The position numbers were made by a program, and so were the translations under genes. Below, piece by piece: positions 9,286 to 18,149 of a DNA stretch of 64,000 nt (the first letter of the stretch is position 1; each line of letters opens with the position of its first letter). Under the pieces are notes generated by a model. The model did no database searches. It saw nothing but the letters and a program-made list of their open reading frames with translations, and was not told the DNA's origin. Source of the DNA: CAJINA01 sp964636125 (GTDB lineage: Bacteria > Desulfobacterota > Desulfobacteria > Desulfobacterales > CAJINA01); the NCBI GenBank assembly GCA_964636125.1, contig CAZWPX010000019.1, positions 14,325 to 78,324 on the forward strand. The letters run 5' to 3'.

Positions 9286-10485
9286 ATGGAGCAGGAAGAT
9301 ATGGAGCTTGAACAGATAAAAGAGATCCGATTGCTTCTCGTGGACGATGAAACCGATTTTCGGAACGCCCTGGCCAGGCGTCTGCAAAAAAGAGGGCTCG
9401 TTGCGTTACAGGCCGGGGACGGAGAAGCGTGTCTGGCCGTGCTTGCCGACAATCCCGTGGATGTGGTGGTGTTGGACGTCAAGATGCCGGGCATGAACGG
9501 TATTGATGTCCTTGATCGCATCAAGGCACGACACCTTAAAACCGAGGTCATATTGCTCACCGGGCATGCCGCCACCCAGGACGGCGTGGACGGCATCAAG
9601 TCCGGTGCTTTTGACTACCTGACCAAGCCCGTGGAGTTTGAACACCTGCTGGGTAAAATTATCCAGGCGTATGGAAAAATTCTGGCCGAAAAAGAGAAAC
9701 AAAAAGCAGCCGAGTATAAGGCCCGCATTGAACAACAGATGATTGCCACGGAAAGACTGGCAGCGCTGGGAACCCTGGCGGCCGGCGTGGCCCATGAAAT
9801 CAACAATCCACTGGCCATCATCAAGGAAGCGGCGGGCTACCTCTCCGTATTGTTGAAAAAGGATGAGCTGGCCGCCATGCCTCGCAAAGAGGTATTTGAA
9901 AAAACGCTCCTTAAGATCGAAAACAGCGTTAAGCGGGCCCGGACCATCACCCACCAGCTTTTAGGGAGCGTGGGGAAAACTGAATCTGTCTTGGCTGAAG
10001 TCGATATGGGCGAACTGGTGAACGAAACAATTCAATTGGTTAATAAAGATGCCCAGGACAAAAAAATAGACGTACTGCTCCATGGAGCCGACAACCAAAA
10101 AGCAATCTGGGTGAACCCCGAAAAGGTCAGGCAGATTCTGATAAATTTGATGAGCAACGCTATCCAGGCCACGCCGGAACAGGGTCATATATCCATCCAG
10201 GTGGACAACACCGACGGCGGCGTCTCGATTGACGTCAAAGATACCGGGTCCGGAATTCCAAAAGAGAATCTGGAAAAGATCTTCGAGCCTTTTTTCAGCA
10301 CCAAGGCAGCGGGCGAAGGCACCGGGCTCGGGCTGTTCGTCACAAGGGAAATCATCGAAAAACTGGGTGGGCGCCTGGACGTTATCAGCCGGGTTGGTCA
10401 CGGAACACGATTTACGGTTAGGCTTCCAGACCAGAGCAAGGTCGCGGCAGACGCAACTATGGGTGTTCATGAAGGAGGAGAATAA
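9286..10485 (+). CDS. Receiver-histidine kinase fusion (REC-HisKA-HATPase)
   Basis: A 399-residue soluble protein that begins with a receiver (LVDDE; Asp64 in VVVLDVKMP; TGHA; YLTKP) and continues into HisKA (GVAHEINNP, His170) and HATPase boxes (MSNAIQAT, DTGSGIPK, FEPFFSTK, GTGLGLFV). Kinases of this order normally receive a signal through phosphorylation of their own receiver, so it may act downstream of the Cache kinase at 4854. The next gene, a lone receiver, begins two bases after the stop and is the obvious output. The ATG at 9286 has no clear ribosome site; ATG 9301 is preceded by GGAG and is a good alternative. Confidence 0.9.
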   Translation: MEQEDMELEQIKEIRLLLVDDETDFRNALARRLQKRGLVALQAGDGEACLAVLADNPVDVVVLDVKMPGMNGIDVLDRIKARHLKTEVILLTGHAATQDGVDGIKSGAFDYLTKPVEFEHLLGKIIQAYGKILAEKEKQKAAEYKARIEQQMIATERLAALGTLAAGVAHEINNPLAIIKEAAGYLSVLLKKDELAAMPRKEVFEKTLLKIENSVKRARTITHQLLGSVGKTESVLAEVDMGELVNETIQLVNKDAQDKKIDVLLHGADNQKAIWVNPEKVRQILINLMSNAIQATPEQGHISIQVDNTDGGVSIDVKDTGSGIPKENLEKIFEPFFSTKAAGEGTGLGLFVTREIIEKLGGRLDVISRVGHGTRFTVRLPDQSKVAADATMGVHEGGE

Positions 10486-10487
10486 AA

Positions 10488-10928
10488 ATGATCAGAGTCC
10501 CCACGAATATATTACTGGTTGATGACGAAAAGGATTTTGTGGAGATGCTTGCCCTGCGGCTCGAAGAGGCGGGCGAAAAAGTAACCCCGGCCTACAACGG
10601 CCAGATGTGCCTCGATATACTGGGAAAAGAGCCTGTTGATGTCGTAATTCTGGATATTAAAATGCCCGGCATGAACGGCATCCAGGCTTTGCGGACAATA
10701 AAAATAATGTACCCGCTGGTCGAAGTGATTCTGCTGACGGGGCACGGAACCACAGAAACCGCCATCGAGGGCATGAAGCTGGGTGCGTTCGATTACCTCC
10801 AGAAGCCGGCCGATTTTGACGATCTCACCGCAAAACTGGCCGGTGCCAGGGAAAAAAAAGAAGAACAGGATGAACGGATCAGAAAAGCCGAAGTTAGACA
10901 ACTCCTGCGCCGCGGCGGTAATATTTAA
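10488..10928 (+). CDS. Single-domain response regulator
   Basis: A 146-residue receiver with VDDE, phosphoacceptor Asp56 in VVILDIKMP, switch Thr in LLTGHG, and YLQKP. The tail after the fold is a charged helix. GGAGGAG before the ATG is a strong ribosome site, placed inside the end of the preceding kinase gene, so translation is probably coupled. It most resembles the receiver at 6667. Confidence 0.9.
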   Translation: MIRVPTNILLVDDEKDFVEMLALRLEEAGEKVTPAYNGQMCLDILGKEPVDVVILDIKMPGMNGIQALRTIKIMYPLVEVILLTGHGTTETAIEGMKLGAFDYLQKPADFDDLTAKLAGAREKKEEQDERIRKAEVRQLLRRGGNI

Positions 10929-10985
10929 AATTTTGGATCATCTCCAAAAGAGTTGATATAAATGAAGAATTCAAGGATTCAGGTA

Positions 10986-11543
10986 ATGAAAAAAATCGTA
11001 ATTAAGGATTTGATGGTTCCGCTTGAAGAATATGCAACGGTCTTCGAAGAAGCGACTCTTTCTGAAGCCATTCGTGCCCTGGAGCGTGCCCAGCAGGCTT
11101 TTGATCACACCAAATACCGCCATCGGGCGATACTTGTGCTCAACAAGGCCGGGCATGTTATTGGCAAGGTAAGTCAAAGGGACGCTTTAAAAGCACTGGA
11201 GCCCAAGTACAAGGAAATCCAGGGCCAGGATACAAAATCCGCGTTTCGGCATTTCAGCAGGATGTTTCTAAAATCAATGCTGGATCACCACGGCCTGTTT
11301 GACGCTCCGCTGGAGGATCTAAGAAAAAAGGCTGACACATTAAAAGTAAAAGAGTTTATGCACACACTTTCTGCGGATGAGTGCCTGAATGAGAATGCAG
11401 CTCTGGATGAAGCCGCTCACATTTTGATTATGGGCCGTCACCAATCCGTTTTGGTAACTCGCAACAGTAAAGTTGTCGGGATTTTACGTCTGACAGACGT
11501 ATTCGCGGCGGTTTTTCAAACACTGGAGGGCCTGTCTGATTAG
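10986..11543 (+). CDS. CBS-domain pair protein
   Basis: A 185-residue protein with two CBS motifs, one in the first 70 residues (KDLMVPLEEYATV, then HRAILVLN and GKVSQRDAL) and one in the last 65 (VKEFMHTL, AAHILIMGRHQSVLV, GILRLTDVF). Such pairs bind adenine nucleotides and usually regulate a partner. It is the last gene of the co-oriented signalling run and is followed by a terminator. ATG 10986 was preferred because family members usually begin at this MKK...KDLM; an in-frame ATG at 10962 would add eight residues. Confidence 0.8.
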   Translation: MKKIVIKDLMVPLEEYATVFEEATLSEAIRALERAQQAFDHTKYRHRAILVLNKAGHVIGKVSQRDALKALEPKYKEIQGQDTKSAFRHFSRMFLKSMLDHHGLFDAPLEDLRKKADTLKVKEFMHTLSADECLNENAALDEAAHILIMGRHQSVLVTRNSKVVGILRLTDVFAAVFQTLEGLSD

Positions 11544-11549
11544 GTAAAA

Positions 11550-11574
11550 AGCCTGGCCCGGAGGGCCAGGCTTT
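11550..11574 (+). terminator. Hairpin after the CBS gene
   Basis: A perfect 10-bp stem (AGCCTGGCCC / GGGCCAGGCT) with a GGA loop lies seven bases after the CBS stop and is followed by a weak T-rich stretch. It fits an intrinsic terminator closing the 4.8-11.5 kb gene run. Confidence 0.65.
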
Positions 11575-11619
11575 GGGTTGCCCCTGAAAGGGGCTTCTCC
11601 CCAAAGTCGCTGAGTGTGA

Positions 11620-11730
11620 AGTGACTAAAGTGATCTAAAGTTGTGGAGTCGCTACGCTCCGCTGGTTTTATCTGATTGGCAGGATACCTTAACTTTAGAT
11701 CACTTCAAACTTTAGTTCACTTTAGTCACT
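11620..11730. repeat. Imperfect inverted repeat (AGTGACTAAAGTGA...)
   Basis: The left arm is at 11620-11642 and the right arm at 11691-11730. The right arm, reverse-complemented, contains the left arm with an extra GAACTAAAGTTT-like duplication. The pattern of repeated AGTGA-CTAAAGT words looks like a dispersed repeat rather than a designed operator. It separates the CBS gene from the truncated sensor remnant. Confidence 0.55.
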
Positions 11731-11753
11731 CGATACAAAGTCCCAAGGGATTA

Positions 11754-12107
11754 ATGAACATGTGGAACAAAATCAGTTTGCACCACCGGATTTACTCCTT
11801 ATTGTTCTCACTTGTGCTGGTCACTTCGGCAGGCGGGATGGTACTGGTATGGTATACCTACCATGTGGATGAACGCTTTGCCCGTATCATCGATAAAAAC
11901 ATTGCCGCCTATCATGCAGCCGAAGGGCTTGAGGCCGCCCTGGTCAATCAAAAAGGGTTTGTCTCCTACTATTTGCTGGGTAGTGATCCGGACTGGCTTT
12001 GGCAACTCGGGGTCTACCGGCAGATTTTCAAGGAGCGGCTCCAGACCACCCGCCGTAAAAGACATGCGAGATTGGACCCAGGCGAAATAGAGGCGTCTGA
12101 CGGATGA
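11754..12107 (+). pseudogene. Truncated sensor (kinase/MCP-like) N-terminal remnant
   Basis: The 117-residue frame starts with AAGGGA before ATG 11754 and encodes one membrane helix (about 13-33) followed by a helical extracytoplasmic segment typical of four-helix-bundle sensor inputs. It then stops after a low-complexity basic stretch (TTRRKRHAR) without a second membrane helix, HAMP or kinase domain. I read it as the 5' remnant of a sensor gene whose remainder was lost, joined directly to the DUF1538 gene, whose ATG overlaps its stop by four bases. It may still be translated and couple translation of the next gene. The parent family is not certain. Confidence 0.5.
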
Positions 12108-12874
12108 AACTAAATCCATCCATGCGGTTAACAATCCTAACCGAATTCAGTTCCGCTTTAGGACGGGCCCTTCTCGGGGCAGCCCGTGATTTGGCACCTA
12201 TCATTGCGGTGATCGCTCTGTTTCAGGTTCTGGTCTTGCGGCAACCCTTCCCGGAGCTGTTACCCATTTTAACTGGATTGGGATTGGTCATTGTCGGCCT
12301 GGCCCTTTTCGTGGTTGGTCTGGACATCGGCCTGTTTCCCCTGGGCGAAACCCTGGCAGAAGAATTTGCGCGTAAAGGCAGCCTGTTCTGGCTGCTGTTC
12401 TTTGCATTTGTTTTAGGAACGGGGACAACTGTAGCCGAACCGGCCCTTATAGCCGTAACCAGAGAGGGGGCTAAAGCCGTAGCCGCAGCGGGACTTATTG
12501 AAAATATCGCAGTGTCGATAGACCGTTATGCACTGGGTGTCCGCTTGACCGTGGCAGTGTCCGTTGGGGCTGCCATTGTTCTTGGGGTCTTGCGTATCCT
12601 GCGCGGTTGGTCCCTGCCGGTTTTAATCATTGGCGGTTACACGCTGGTAATGCTCATGACCTTTTTCGCGCCGAAAGAAATCGTAGGCTTAGCTTATGAT
12701 TTGGGTGGCGTCACCACCTCAACTGTCACGGTGCCCCTCGTTACGGCTTTGGGTGTGGGACTTGCGCGCACGATACGCGGCAGAGACCCCTTGACGGACG
12801 GTTTTGGCCTCATCGCCCTGGCATCCCTGACACCCATGATTTTTGTGATGCTTTTCGGGTTGATCGTACATTAG
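12104..12874 (+). CDS. DUF1538 membrane protein (first of a pair)
   Basis: A 256-residue polytopic membrane protein. It carries the family landmarks GTTVAEPALIAV and YDLGGVTTSTVTVPLVTALG. DUF1538 proteins occur as tandem pairs or as fused two-copy proteins; a pair named UmpAB has been reported as a two-component Na+(Li+,K+)/H+ antiporter in a halophile. This gene is paired with the paralogue at 12925 and followed by a PII protein gene, so a two-subunit ion transporter gated by PII is a sensible but untested reading. The ATG at 12104 overlaps the stop of the sensor remnant; an ATG at 12122 is an alternative. Confidence 0.85.
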   Translation: MKLNPSMRLTILTEFSSALGRALLGAARDLAPIIAVIALFQVLVLRQPFPELLPILTGLGLVIVGLALFVVGLDIGLFPLGETLAEEFARKGSLFWLLFFAFVLGTGTTVAEPALIAVTREGAKAVAAAGLIENIAVSIDRYALGVRLTVAVSVGAAIVLGVLRILRGWSLPVLIIGGYTLVMLMTFFAPKEIVGLAYDLGGVTTSTVTVPLVTALGVGLARTIRGRDPLTDGFGLIALASLTPMIFVMLFGLIVH

Positions 12875-12924
12875 GGTTTGCCTGAAAATGTGAAATTGTT
12901 TTTACGCGAGCCCTCAGGTGAAAC

Positions 12925-13686
12925 ATGGAAATCCTTTTTGACCCCATATTGCTGCTGCTGGCCACCGCCAAAGACGTGCTGCCGGTTCTCGGGCTGCTGG
13001 TAATATTCCAGACCCTTGTTCTAAAAAGACCAATCCCCCGGCCGGGCAGAATTTTTTTTGGTTTCGGCGCAGTCCTGGTAGGTATGACCTGCTTTCTTGC
13101 CGGGCTGGATCTGGCTATTTTCCCAGTTGGCCGAGCCATGGCGCTTCAGCTGGTTGAGGGTGCTCAGAACGATGGTACGGTCGCCTGGACAGCCTATGGG
13201 TGGATCTATCTCTTTACCTTTCTGGTGGGTTTTTCCACTACAATAGCAGAGCCATCCCTCATTGCTGTGGCCCAGAAAGCGCATGAAGCCTCGCACAAAT
13301 CGGTTTCGTCCCTGGGGCTGCGTATCGCGGTGGCCATCGGGGTTGCTATTGGGATAACATTAGGTGCTTTTCGAATTGTCACCGGGACACCGCTATATCT
13401 TTATATTATGGCTGGATATGTGGTGGTGGTCATTCAAACTGTATTTGCGCCCCGGATGATTATCCCACTGGCTTATGATTCCGGTGGGGTGACGACATCT
13501 ACGGTTACCGTTCCCCTGGTGGCAGCCCTTGGCCTGGGGCTGGCATCTAATGTTCCGGGCCGAAGTCCGGTTATGGATGGATTCGGGCTCATCGCATTTG
13601 CCAGCCTGTTTCCAATTATCAGCGTTTTGGGCTATGCTCAACTGGTTCAGTGGCGTGTGCAACGACGAAGCCGTAAAAAACGATGA
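12925..13686 (+). CDS. DUF1538 membrane protein (second of a pair)
   Basis: A 253-residue paralogue of the previous protein with the same hallmarks (STTIAEPSLIAVAQKA; YDSGGVTTSTVTVPLVAALG), several hydrophobic helices and a basic C-terminal tail (RRSRKKR). AGGTGAA lies before the ATG. The pair probably assembles as a heteromer in the inner membrane. The conserved AEPSLIA and GGVTTSTVTVP stretches occupy equivalent places in both proteins and may line the transport path. Ion specificity cannot be assigned from sequence. Confidence 0.85.
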   Translation: MEILFDPILLLLATAKDVLPVLGLLVIFQTLVLKRPIPRPGRIFFGFGAVLVGMTCFLAGLDLAIFPVGRAMALQLVEGAQNDGTVAWTAYGWIYLFTFLVGFSTTIAEPSLIAVAQKAHEASHKSVSSLGLRIAVAIGVAIGITLGAFRIVTGTPLYLYIMAGYVVVVIQTVFAPRMIIPLAYDSGGVTTSTVTVPLVAALGLGLASNVPGRSPVMDGFGLIAFASLFPIISVLGYAQLVQWRVQRRSRKKR

Positions 13687-13756
13687 TGTGTAATTATTTT
13701 TTTCCACGGCCCTACGGCCTCTATATGGCAGGCAGCGGGTGAAAAGGAGGGTGCCA

Positions 13757-14083
13757 ATGGTGTATAAATCTATCATTGCAATGGTTAAGCCGGACTTAAC
13801 TGACAAGATCGTCAATTCGGCAAAACAGGTAGGTGCTACTGGCGCGACAATCATACCCGCCTCGGGTACAGGTGCTCGTGAGGCCAAAACATTTTTCGGC
13901 CTTAGTCTGGATATTCGCACGGATCTGGTAATCTTCCTGGTGGACAGTGAGCTTGTTGAGCCAGTCCTGTCTGTAATTAAAGAGGCTGGAAGGTTTAGCG
14001 AACCGGGAACAGGCATTGCTTTTGTGCTTGCCGTAGAGCAGACAGCTGGTTTTGAAAGTCAATTGTCAAAACAGCAGCTTTGA
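13757..14083 (+). CDS. PII-family regulatory protein
   Basis: A 108-residue PII-like protein. The ferredoxin-like fold is suggested by the opening strand (YKSIIAMV), GATGATIIPASGTGA in the T-loop region, and a C-terminal strand with EPGTGIAFVL. The uridylylatable Tyr context of GlnB/GlnK is not seen, so it is a divergent PII protein, probably a nucleotide sensor for the adjacent DUF1538 pair rather than a nitrogen regulator. ATG 13757 was chosen because GGAGGG stands seven bases upstream; an in-frame GTG at 13739 overlaps that ribosome site. Confidence 0.82.
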   Translation: MVYKSIIAMVKPDLTDKIVNSAKQVGATGATIIPASGTGAREAKTFFGLSLDIRTDLVIFLVDSELVEPVLSVIKEAGRFSEPGTGIAFVLAVEQTAGFESQLSKQQL

Positions 14084-14102
14084 CGAATGATAATTTTTCA
14101 AT

Positions 14103-15431
14103 CTAAAAATAAAACCGAACCCTGATTTCCGCTTTGGACTGGTTTTGCTTTTCCTTGAATTCGGTATAATGGCTGCCGTCAAGCCAGGTATAACGCGCCC
14201 GTATCTCCCAGTTGGTAAATTTGGTGTACACCACCTCGGGGGTCAACGAATAGCTGGCATCATCGAGGTTATAGATGCCGATGAGGCCGGGTGTAAAATA
14301 GAGAATGTCAAAGGGTTCTTTCTGGTTAACCTTCAGGTACAGGTAATTGCGGCCTGCCTGGGGAACGCTGTATCCGTTGCGGGAGATGGTCAGGGCCTTT
14401 TGCAAAAGGCTGTCTGAGCCGGATGCGATAAACTGCGCGTCGGCATCATCTACCAGCGCATAGAAGCGACTCAGCTCCGACTCCGTAAAGCCGGCGCCAT
14501 TATAGTAATATTCAAAAATGGTGGTAATGTCATTTGCCGTGAGGTAGCGCAAGCCCAGAAGGTACTGGCTCACCGAGCGTTGCCGCGTCGCCACCGTGCC
14601 GGCTGCGGTCAGGTATTTCTGTTCAAGGTCTTTCAGGTAGGCATACTCGCCATGAATCTCAAAGTTGGTGGCCAGGTTTCTGGAGACATCGATGCCAAAG
14701 CGAGGCGTCCGGCTGTCACCGGTAAAAGCCACCAGGTCGATGTCCGTATCCCGATAGAGCAGATAAAGTTTGCCGGCCAGATTCACATGATCGGCTTTGC
14801 CGAACTCGGGATTCACATCCTCGGTAACCGGCAGGACAACGGTGGTGAGCGCCAGGGTCTGCAAAGGGCCGCTGAAACTTCTGATCAGATCTACACCGGC
14901 CCCCACATACCCCTCCAGGGACTCTTCCGGATTGTTAGGGTCCTTGGGTCGGCTGATAAATCCCACCGGGTTCCAGGCGTACCCCGTGCCCCACTTGAAC
15001 ACCTTTTTCCCGAGGTCAACAGTGACAGCCGGCGTCGGCTTGAGGCTGAGGTTGGCTTCAAAAATGTCGGCCCGGTCCGAACTTCCCAGGTCATCTTTGG
15101 CGGCCTGGGCGTTAAGCACCCCATTAAACGCGGCTATGCCCTTTTTATAATCCAGCTCCAGCTGCAGGGTGCCGGTGTAGCGATCAAGGGTGCTGCGGGG
15201 GTCGTCGTAGAAGTTCAGGCCGTAAAACACGGACTCCTGATCCAGTTGCAGGTGCTCGTATTTGACCTCGGCATATCCGCCCCACTCAAAGGGTTTGGAC
15301 TCGAATTCTTCAACCTCGAAGCTGTACTCCTGCGCACCTGCCGGGCCTGCGGGTAAAAAGCCCGCCAGATACAAAAGTGCGAACAGAGCCCCGGCCAGAA
15401 TTCGGCCATGGTTTTTTTTAGCGCAGTTCAT
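14103..15431 (-). CDS. Outer-membrane beta-barrel protein
   Basis: A 442-residue protein with a cleavable signal peptide (hydrophobic LAGALFALLYLAGFLPAG, then AGAQ). The rest alternates aromatic and polar residues as in beta-barrel strands and ends in RVRFYF, a C-terminal Phe signature recognised by the BAM machinery. Its start overlaps the end of the LolA-like gene by 14 bases, and it is last in a four-gene minus operon: ABC ATPase, permease, LolA-like carrier, barrel. It resembles the barrels that accompany lipid or hydrophobic-compound exporters. The cargo is unknown. Confidence 0.78.
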   Translation of the reverse strand: MNCAKKNHGRILAGALFALLYLAGFLPAGPAGAQEYSFEVEEFESKPFEWGGYAEVKYEHLQLDQESVFYGLNFYDDPRSTLDRYTGTLQLELDYKKGIAAFNGVLNAQAAKDDLGSSDRADIFEANLSLKPTPAVTVDLGKKVFKWGTGYAWNPVGFISRPKDPNNPEESLEGYVGAGVDLIRSFSGPLQTLALTTVVLPVTEDVNPEFGKADHVNLAGKLYLLYRDTDIDLVAFTGDSRTPRFGIDVSRNLATNFEIHGEYAYLKDLEQKYLTAAGTVATRQRSVSQYLLGLRYLTANDITTIFEYYYNGAGFTESELSRFYALVDDADAQFIASGSDSLLQKALTISRNGYSVPQAGRNYLYLKVNQKEPFDILYFTPGLIGIYNLDDASYSLTPEVVYTKFTNWEIRARYTWLDGSHYTEFKEKQNQSKAEIRVRFYF

Positions 15432-16188
15432 TGACCCGGGGCAGGTAGTTTAAGGTGAACACCTCATCGGCCAGTTTTTTGTTGTTGATTTTGGCATAGA
15501 GCATGACCGATTTATAGCCTTTGTACAGGGGGCTGTCGGTTTCAAGCACCGCCGGGCGCATCAGGTCGTCGCCGAATTTTTTGATATCTTTGTAATACAG
15601 GGTCTTGATGAGCATGCCGCTGGCGGCATAGCACTCAATGGTGCCGGGCACCATGGTTTTTTTGTCCACCACCATGATCAGACGGTCGTAGGCCACGGTC
15701 GCGGTTTTGGCCTTGCATTCGAGAATATAGGCCTCTTTTTTATCTTCCTTAATGGTGGCATTGTATTCAGCGCCATAATCCAGCCGCAGGATGTCCGAAT
15801 TGTTGAAGACCCCGCCTACCACCGACTGAAGACTGGTGATGCGAATCGGTTTGCCTACATTGGGAATATAAAGCCACATGTTTTCCCCCAGCCGGAGAGT
15901 GGCGCGTCCTTTTTCGCTGGCCGGGGACAGAAAAAGGGCCACCATCTTGTCAGAGCCCTTTTTTACCGTATAAAGGACAAACTCCTTTTTGCTGCCGTCC
16001 GGTTCAATATTAATCAGCTTGCGGTACATTTCATAGGACTCGGGCTGCAGGTTGCGATCCACTTGAAGCAGGATCTCATTGCCATCAAGGGCGGATGCCG
16101 GTGCACTAAATAACAGCAGGACGGCAAGCAGCACATATGATGTGAAAAAAACTTTCCGCGGGGTCAGTAGCATTTTATGTGACGTCAT
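15418..16188 (-). CDS. LolA-like periplasmic lipoprotein-sorting family protein
   Basis: A 256-residue protein with a signal peptide ending ASA. The mature part begins DGNEILLQVDRNLQPES and has the beta-rich half-barrel pattern of outer-membrane lipoprotein-sorting proteins of the LolA/DUF4292 type (for example ENMWLYIPNVGKPIRI and RLIMVVDKKTMVPG). It probably carries a lipid or lipoprotein across the periplasm between the ABC permease encoded upstream and the barrel encoded downstream. ATG 16188 was preferred because AAGGAG lies just before it; the longer frame to 16266 runs through the upstream gene. It is not orthologous to LolA itself with any certainty. Confidence 0.82.
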   Translation of the reverse strand: MTSHKMLLTPRKVFFTSYVLLAVLLLFSAPASALDGNEILLQVDRNLQPESYEMYRKLINIEPDGSKKEFVLYTVKKGSDKMVALFLSPASEKGRATLRLGENMWLYIPNVGKPIRITSLQSVVGGVFNNSDILRLDYGAEYNATIKEDKKEAYILECKAKTATVAYDRLIMVVDKKTMVPGTIECYAASGMLIKTLYYKDIKKFGDDLMRPAVLETDSPLYKGYKSVMLYAKINNKKLADEVFTLNYLPRVNELR

Positions 16189-16204
16189 TGAAATATCTCC
16201 TTTT

Positions 16205-17452
16205 TTACACATGCCGCAGGGCGGTAATGGGGTCCATTCGGGCGGCTTTAAAGGCCGGTTGCACACTGGCAGCTACGGCAATCCCGATGACGATCAAAAC
16301 AATGGTGATCACATCTCCGGCACCAATAGTGGGCGACAGCACCAGGTTGGACTGACGCCCGAAATCAAAGGTAAGACCGGCGGCATTAATGGCGGCAATG
16401 CTGATCAGGCTGATTACCGTCCCCACCACGGTGCCAAGCACGCCGAGCAGAAATCCCTCAACCACAAACAGGCCCATGATTTTTCCCGGCAGGGTGCCGA
16501 TGGCGGCAATGGTCCCGATTTCATTGATCCGCTCGTATACGGCCATGATCATCACGTTCATGATACTCACCAGAACAATGGCCACCAGCATGATCTTTAT
16601 AAAAAGGGTCATCAAATCGATCATTTTGGCGATGTTGTAAAAGGGGGACAACTTTTCCCAGGTGTGCACCTCAAACACCGGTTTGTCATTTTTATCCCGG
16701 ACGGATTCAAGTTGGGATTTCAGGCTTTTAGCAATTTTGGGCAGGTCATCCATGCTTTTGAGCCGGATGGCGATTTCACTGACTTCAACACCCTGAATCC
16801 GCAGCAATTCTTTGGCATCTTCCAGGTGAATCACCCCATCACGCCCGCCCGGGCCGGATATGCCTTCCAGGATCCCGCTGACCAGGAAAGTCTTTCCATT
16901 CACCGACCCGTCTTTGTTGTTGGCCACCAGGACCACACTTTGGCCCACCTTGACCTTCATGCCTTTTGCAATCAGCTCGGGAATGATGATCTGGCCTTTT
17001 TTCAGCAGGGGGTCGTCCTTTTTTCCCTCAATGATACGGTCTGGCAGCAGCGGTACTGTTTTGACTTCCTGTTGAGGGATTATGGTATTGAGGCGAATAT
17101 TGGTGGTTTCGGTAAAATTGCTGAACATGGCGCCCAGCTTAATGCGCATGGAAAATGACTCAACCCCCTTCATATTGTCGAGAACCTGTTTGACCCTGGT
17201 CACCTGTTTCTGGTTCAGGTTGCGATTGAGGGGCAGGTTGTCAATGGAGGCCATGTACCCTTTGCGGTGAACCTGGAGATGGCCGATCATGGAGTCGGTG
17301 ATCTGGCCCACCATCATTTGCTTGAAGGATCCGGTAATGGAGATAAAGAGCAGGACGGATACCACGCCAAGCGTAATCAAGGTAGAGGTCAGCAATGTGC
17401 GCCGCTGATACCGTCGAAGATTGCGGGCGGCGATTTTGATGATGTTAAGCAT
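16205..17452 (-). CDS. ABC transporter permease (FtsX/MacB/LolCE type)
   Basis: A 415-residue permease with the MacB/LolC architecture: one N-terminal helix (about 25-47), a large extracytoplasmic domain (about 50-270) and three C-terminal helices in an FtsX domain. The N-terminus AARNLRRYQRRTLLT is typical. AAGGAGG precedes ATG 17452. The gene overlaps the end of the ATPase gene by eight bases and so is translationally coupled. With the LolD-like ATPase it would form a mechanotransmission transporter that extracts a substrate from the inner membrane or periplasm. Confidence 0.88.
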   Translation of the reverse strand: MLNIIKIAARNLRRYQRRTLLTSTLITLGVVSVLLFISITGSFKQMMVGQITDSMIGHLQVHRKGYMASIDNLPLNRNLNQKQVTRVKQVLDNMKGVESFSMRIKLGAMFSNFTETTNIRLNTIIPQQEVKTVPLLPDRIIEGKKDDPLLKKGQIIIPELIAKGMKVKVGQSVVLVANNKDGSVNGKTFLVSGILEGISGPGGRDGVIHLEDAKELLRIQGVEVSEIAIRLKSMDDLPKIAKSLKSQLESVRDKNDKPVFEVHTWEKLSPFYNIAKMIDLMTLFIKIMLVAIVLVSIMNVMIMAVYERINEIGTIAAIGTLPGKIMGLFVVEGFLLGVLGTVVGTVISLISIAAINAAGLTFDFGRQSNLVLSPTIGAGDVITIVLIVIGIAVAASVQPAFKAARMDPITALRHV

Positions 17453-18149
17453 GAGCCCCTCCTTCTTCGTTATTGTGTTTTGAAAGCTGGCCGTCTTCAA
17501 GGGTGAACACAATTTCCGCATTGCGCATCACTTTCGGGTCATGGGTGGAAAACACAAAGGTGGTGTCAAACTCATCGCGCATTTTTTTCATTAAACGGAT
17601 GATCCGATTGGCGGTGTCCCCGTCAAGATTGGCCGTGGGTTCGTCAGCCAGCACCAGTTTGGCCCTGGTCACCAGGGCCCGCGCCACAGCAACCCGCTGC
17701 TTCTGGCCGCCTGAAATCTGTCCGGGGTATTTGTCGGCCTGATCCCCCATCCCCACGGCTTCGAGCAATTCGTTCACCCGTTTTTTACGTTTTTGGGTGG
17801 GCCAGTTCTGTACCATGAGCAGCGGATATTCAATGTTCTCAAAAACAGTGAGCACCGGAATCAGGTTAAAATCCTGGAAGACAAACCCGATGTGCTCACC
17901 CCGGAAATTGGCAGCCTGTTGCCGATCCATGTGGGTAATGTCCTGGTCGGCAACGGTAAGGGCCCCTTTTGTCGGCGGATCAAGGCAGCCAATCATATTG
18001 AGAAGGGTGCTTTTGCCGCTGCCCGAAGGCCCCACAAATGTGACAAAGGACGCCGGTTCAATGGTGAAATCGACGCCCCGGATGGCCGTTACCGATATCT
18101 CACCCATCCGGTAGGTTTTTTCAAGATTACTTGCGGTAACAAGAGACAT
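17445..18149 (-). CDS. ABC transporter ATP-binding protein (LolD-like)
   Basis: A 234-residue ATPase with Walker A GPSGSGKST, Q-loop FQDFNLIPV, signature ISGGQKQR, Walker B LVLADEPTANLD and switch His in FSTHD. These match the LolD/MacB/FtsE subfamily. It is the first gene of the minus operon running down to 14.1 kb; AAGGA lies before its ATG. The upstream region contains a repeated AAACGAATG word and a broken TetR gene reading the other way, which may once have regulated this operon. Confidence 0.92.
   Translation of the reverse strand: MSLVTASNLEKTYRMGEISVTAIRGVDFTIEPASFVTFVGPSGSGKSTLLNMIGCLDPPTKGALTVADQDITHMDRQQAANFRGEHIGFVFQDFNLIPVLTVFENIEYPLLMVQNWPTQKRKKRVNELLEAVGMGDQADKYPGQISGGQKQRVAVARALVTRAKLVLADEPTANLDGDTANRIIRLMKKMRDEFDTTFVFSTHDPKVMRNAEIVFTLEDGQLSKHNNEEGGAHA

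Noticed and set aside
14580..15356. Long plus-strand open frame of 258 codons opposite the outer-membrane barrel gene
   Set aside because: The minus frame has a signal peptide, barrel pattern and operon overlap; the plus frame has no recognisable domain and is an antisense shadow.
16079..17158. Plus-strand open frame of 359 codons opposite the ABC permease
   Set aside because: Low-complexity His/Gly/Asp-rich translation typical of antisense to a membrane protein gene; no ribosome site.
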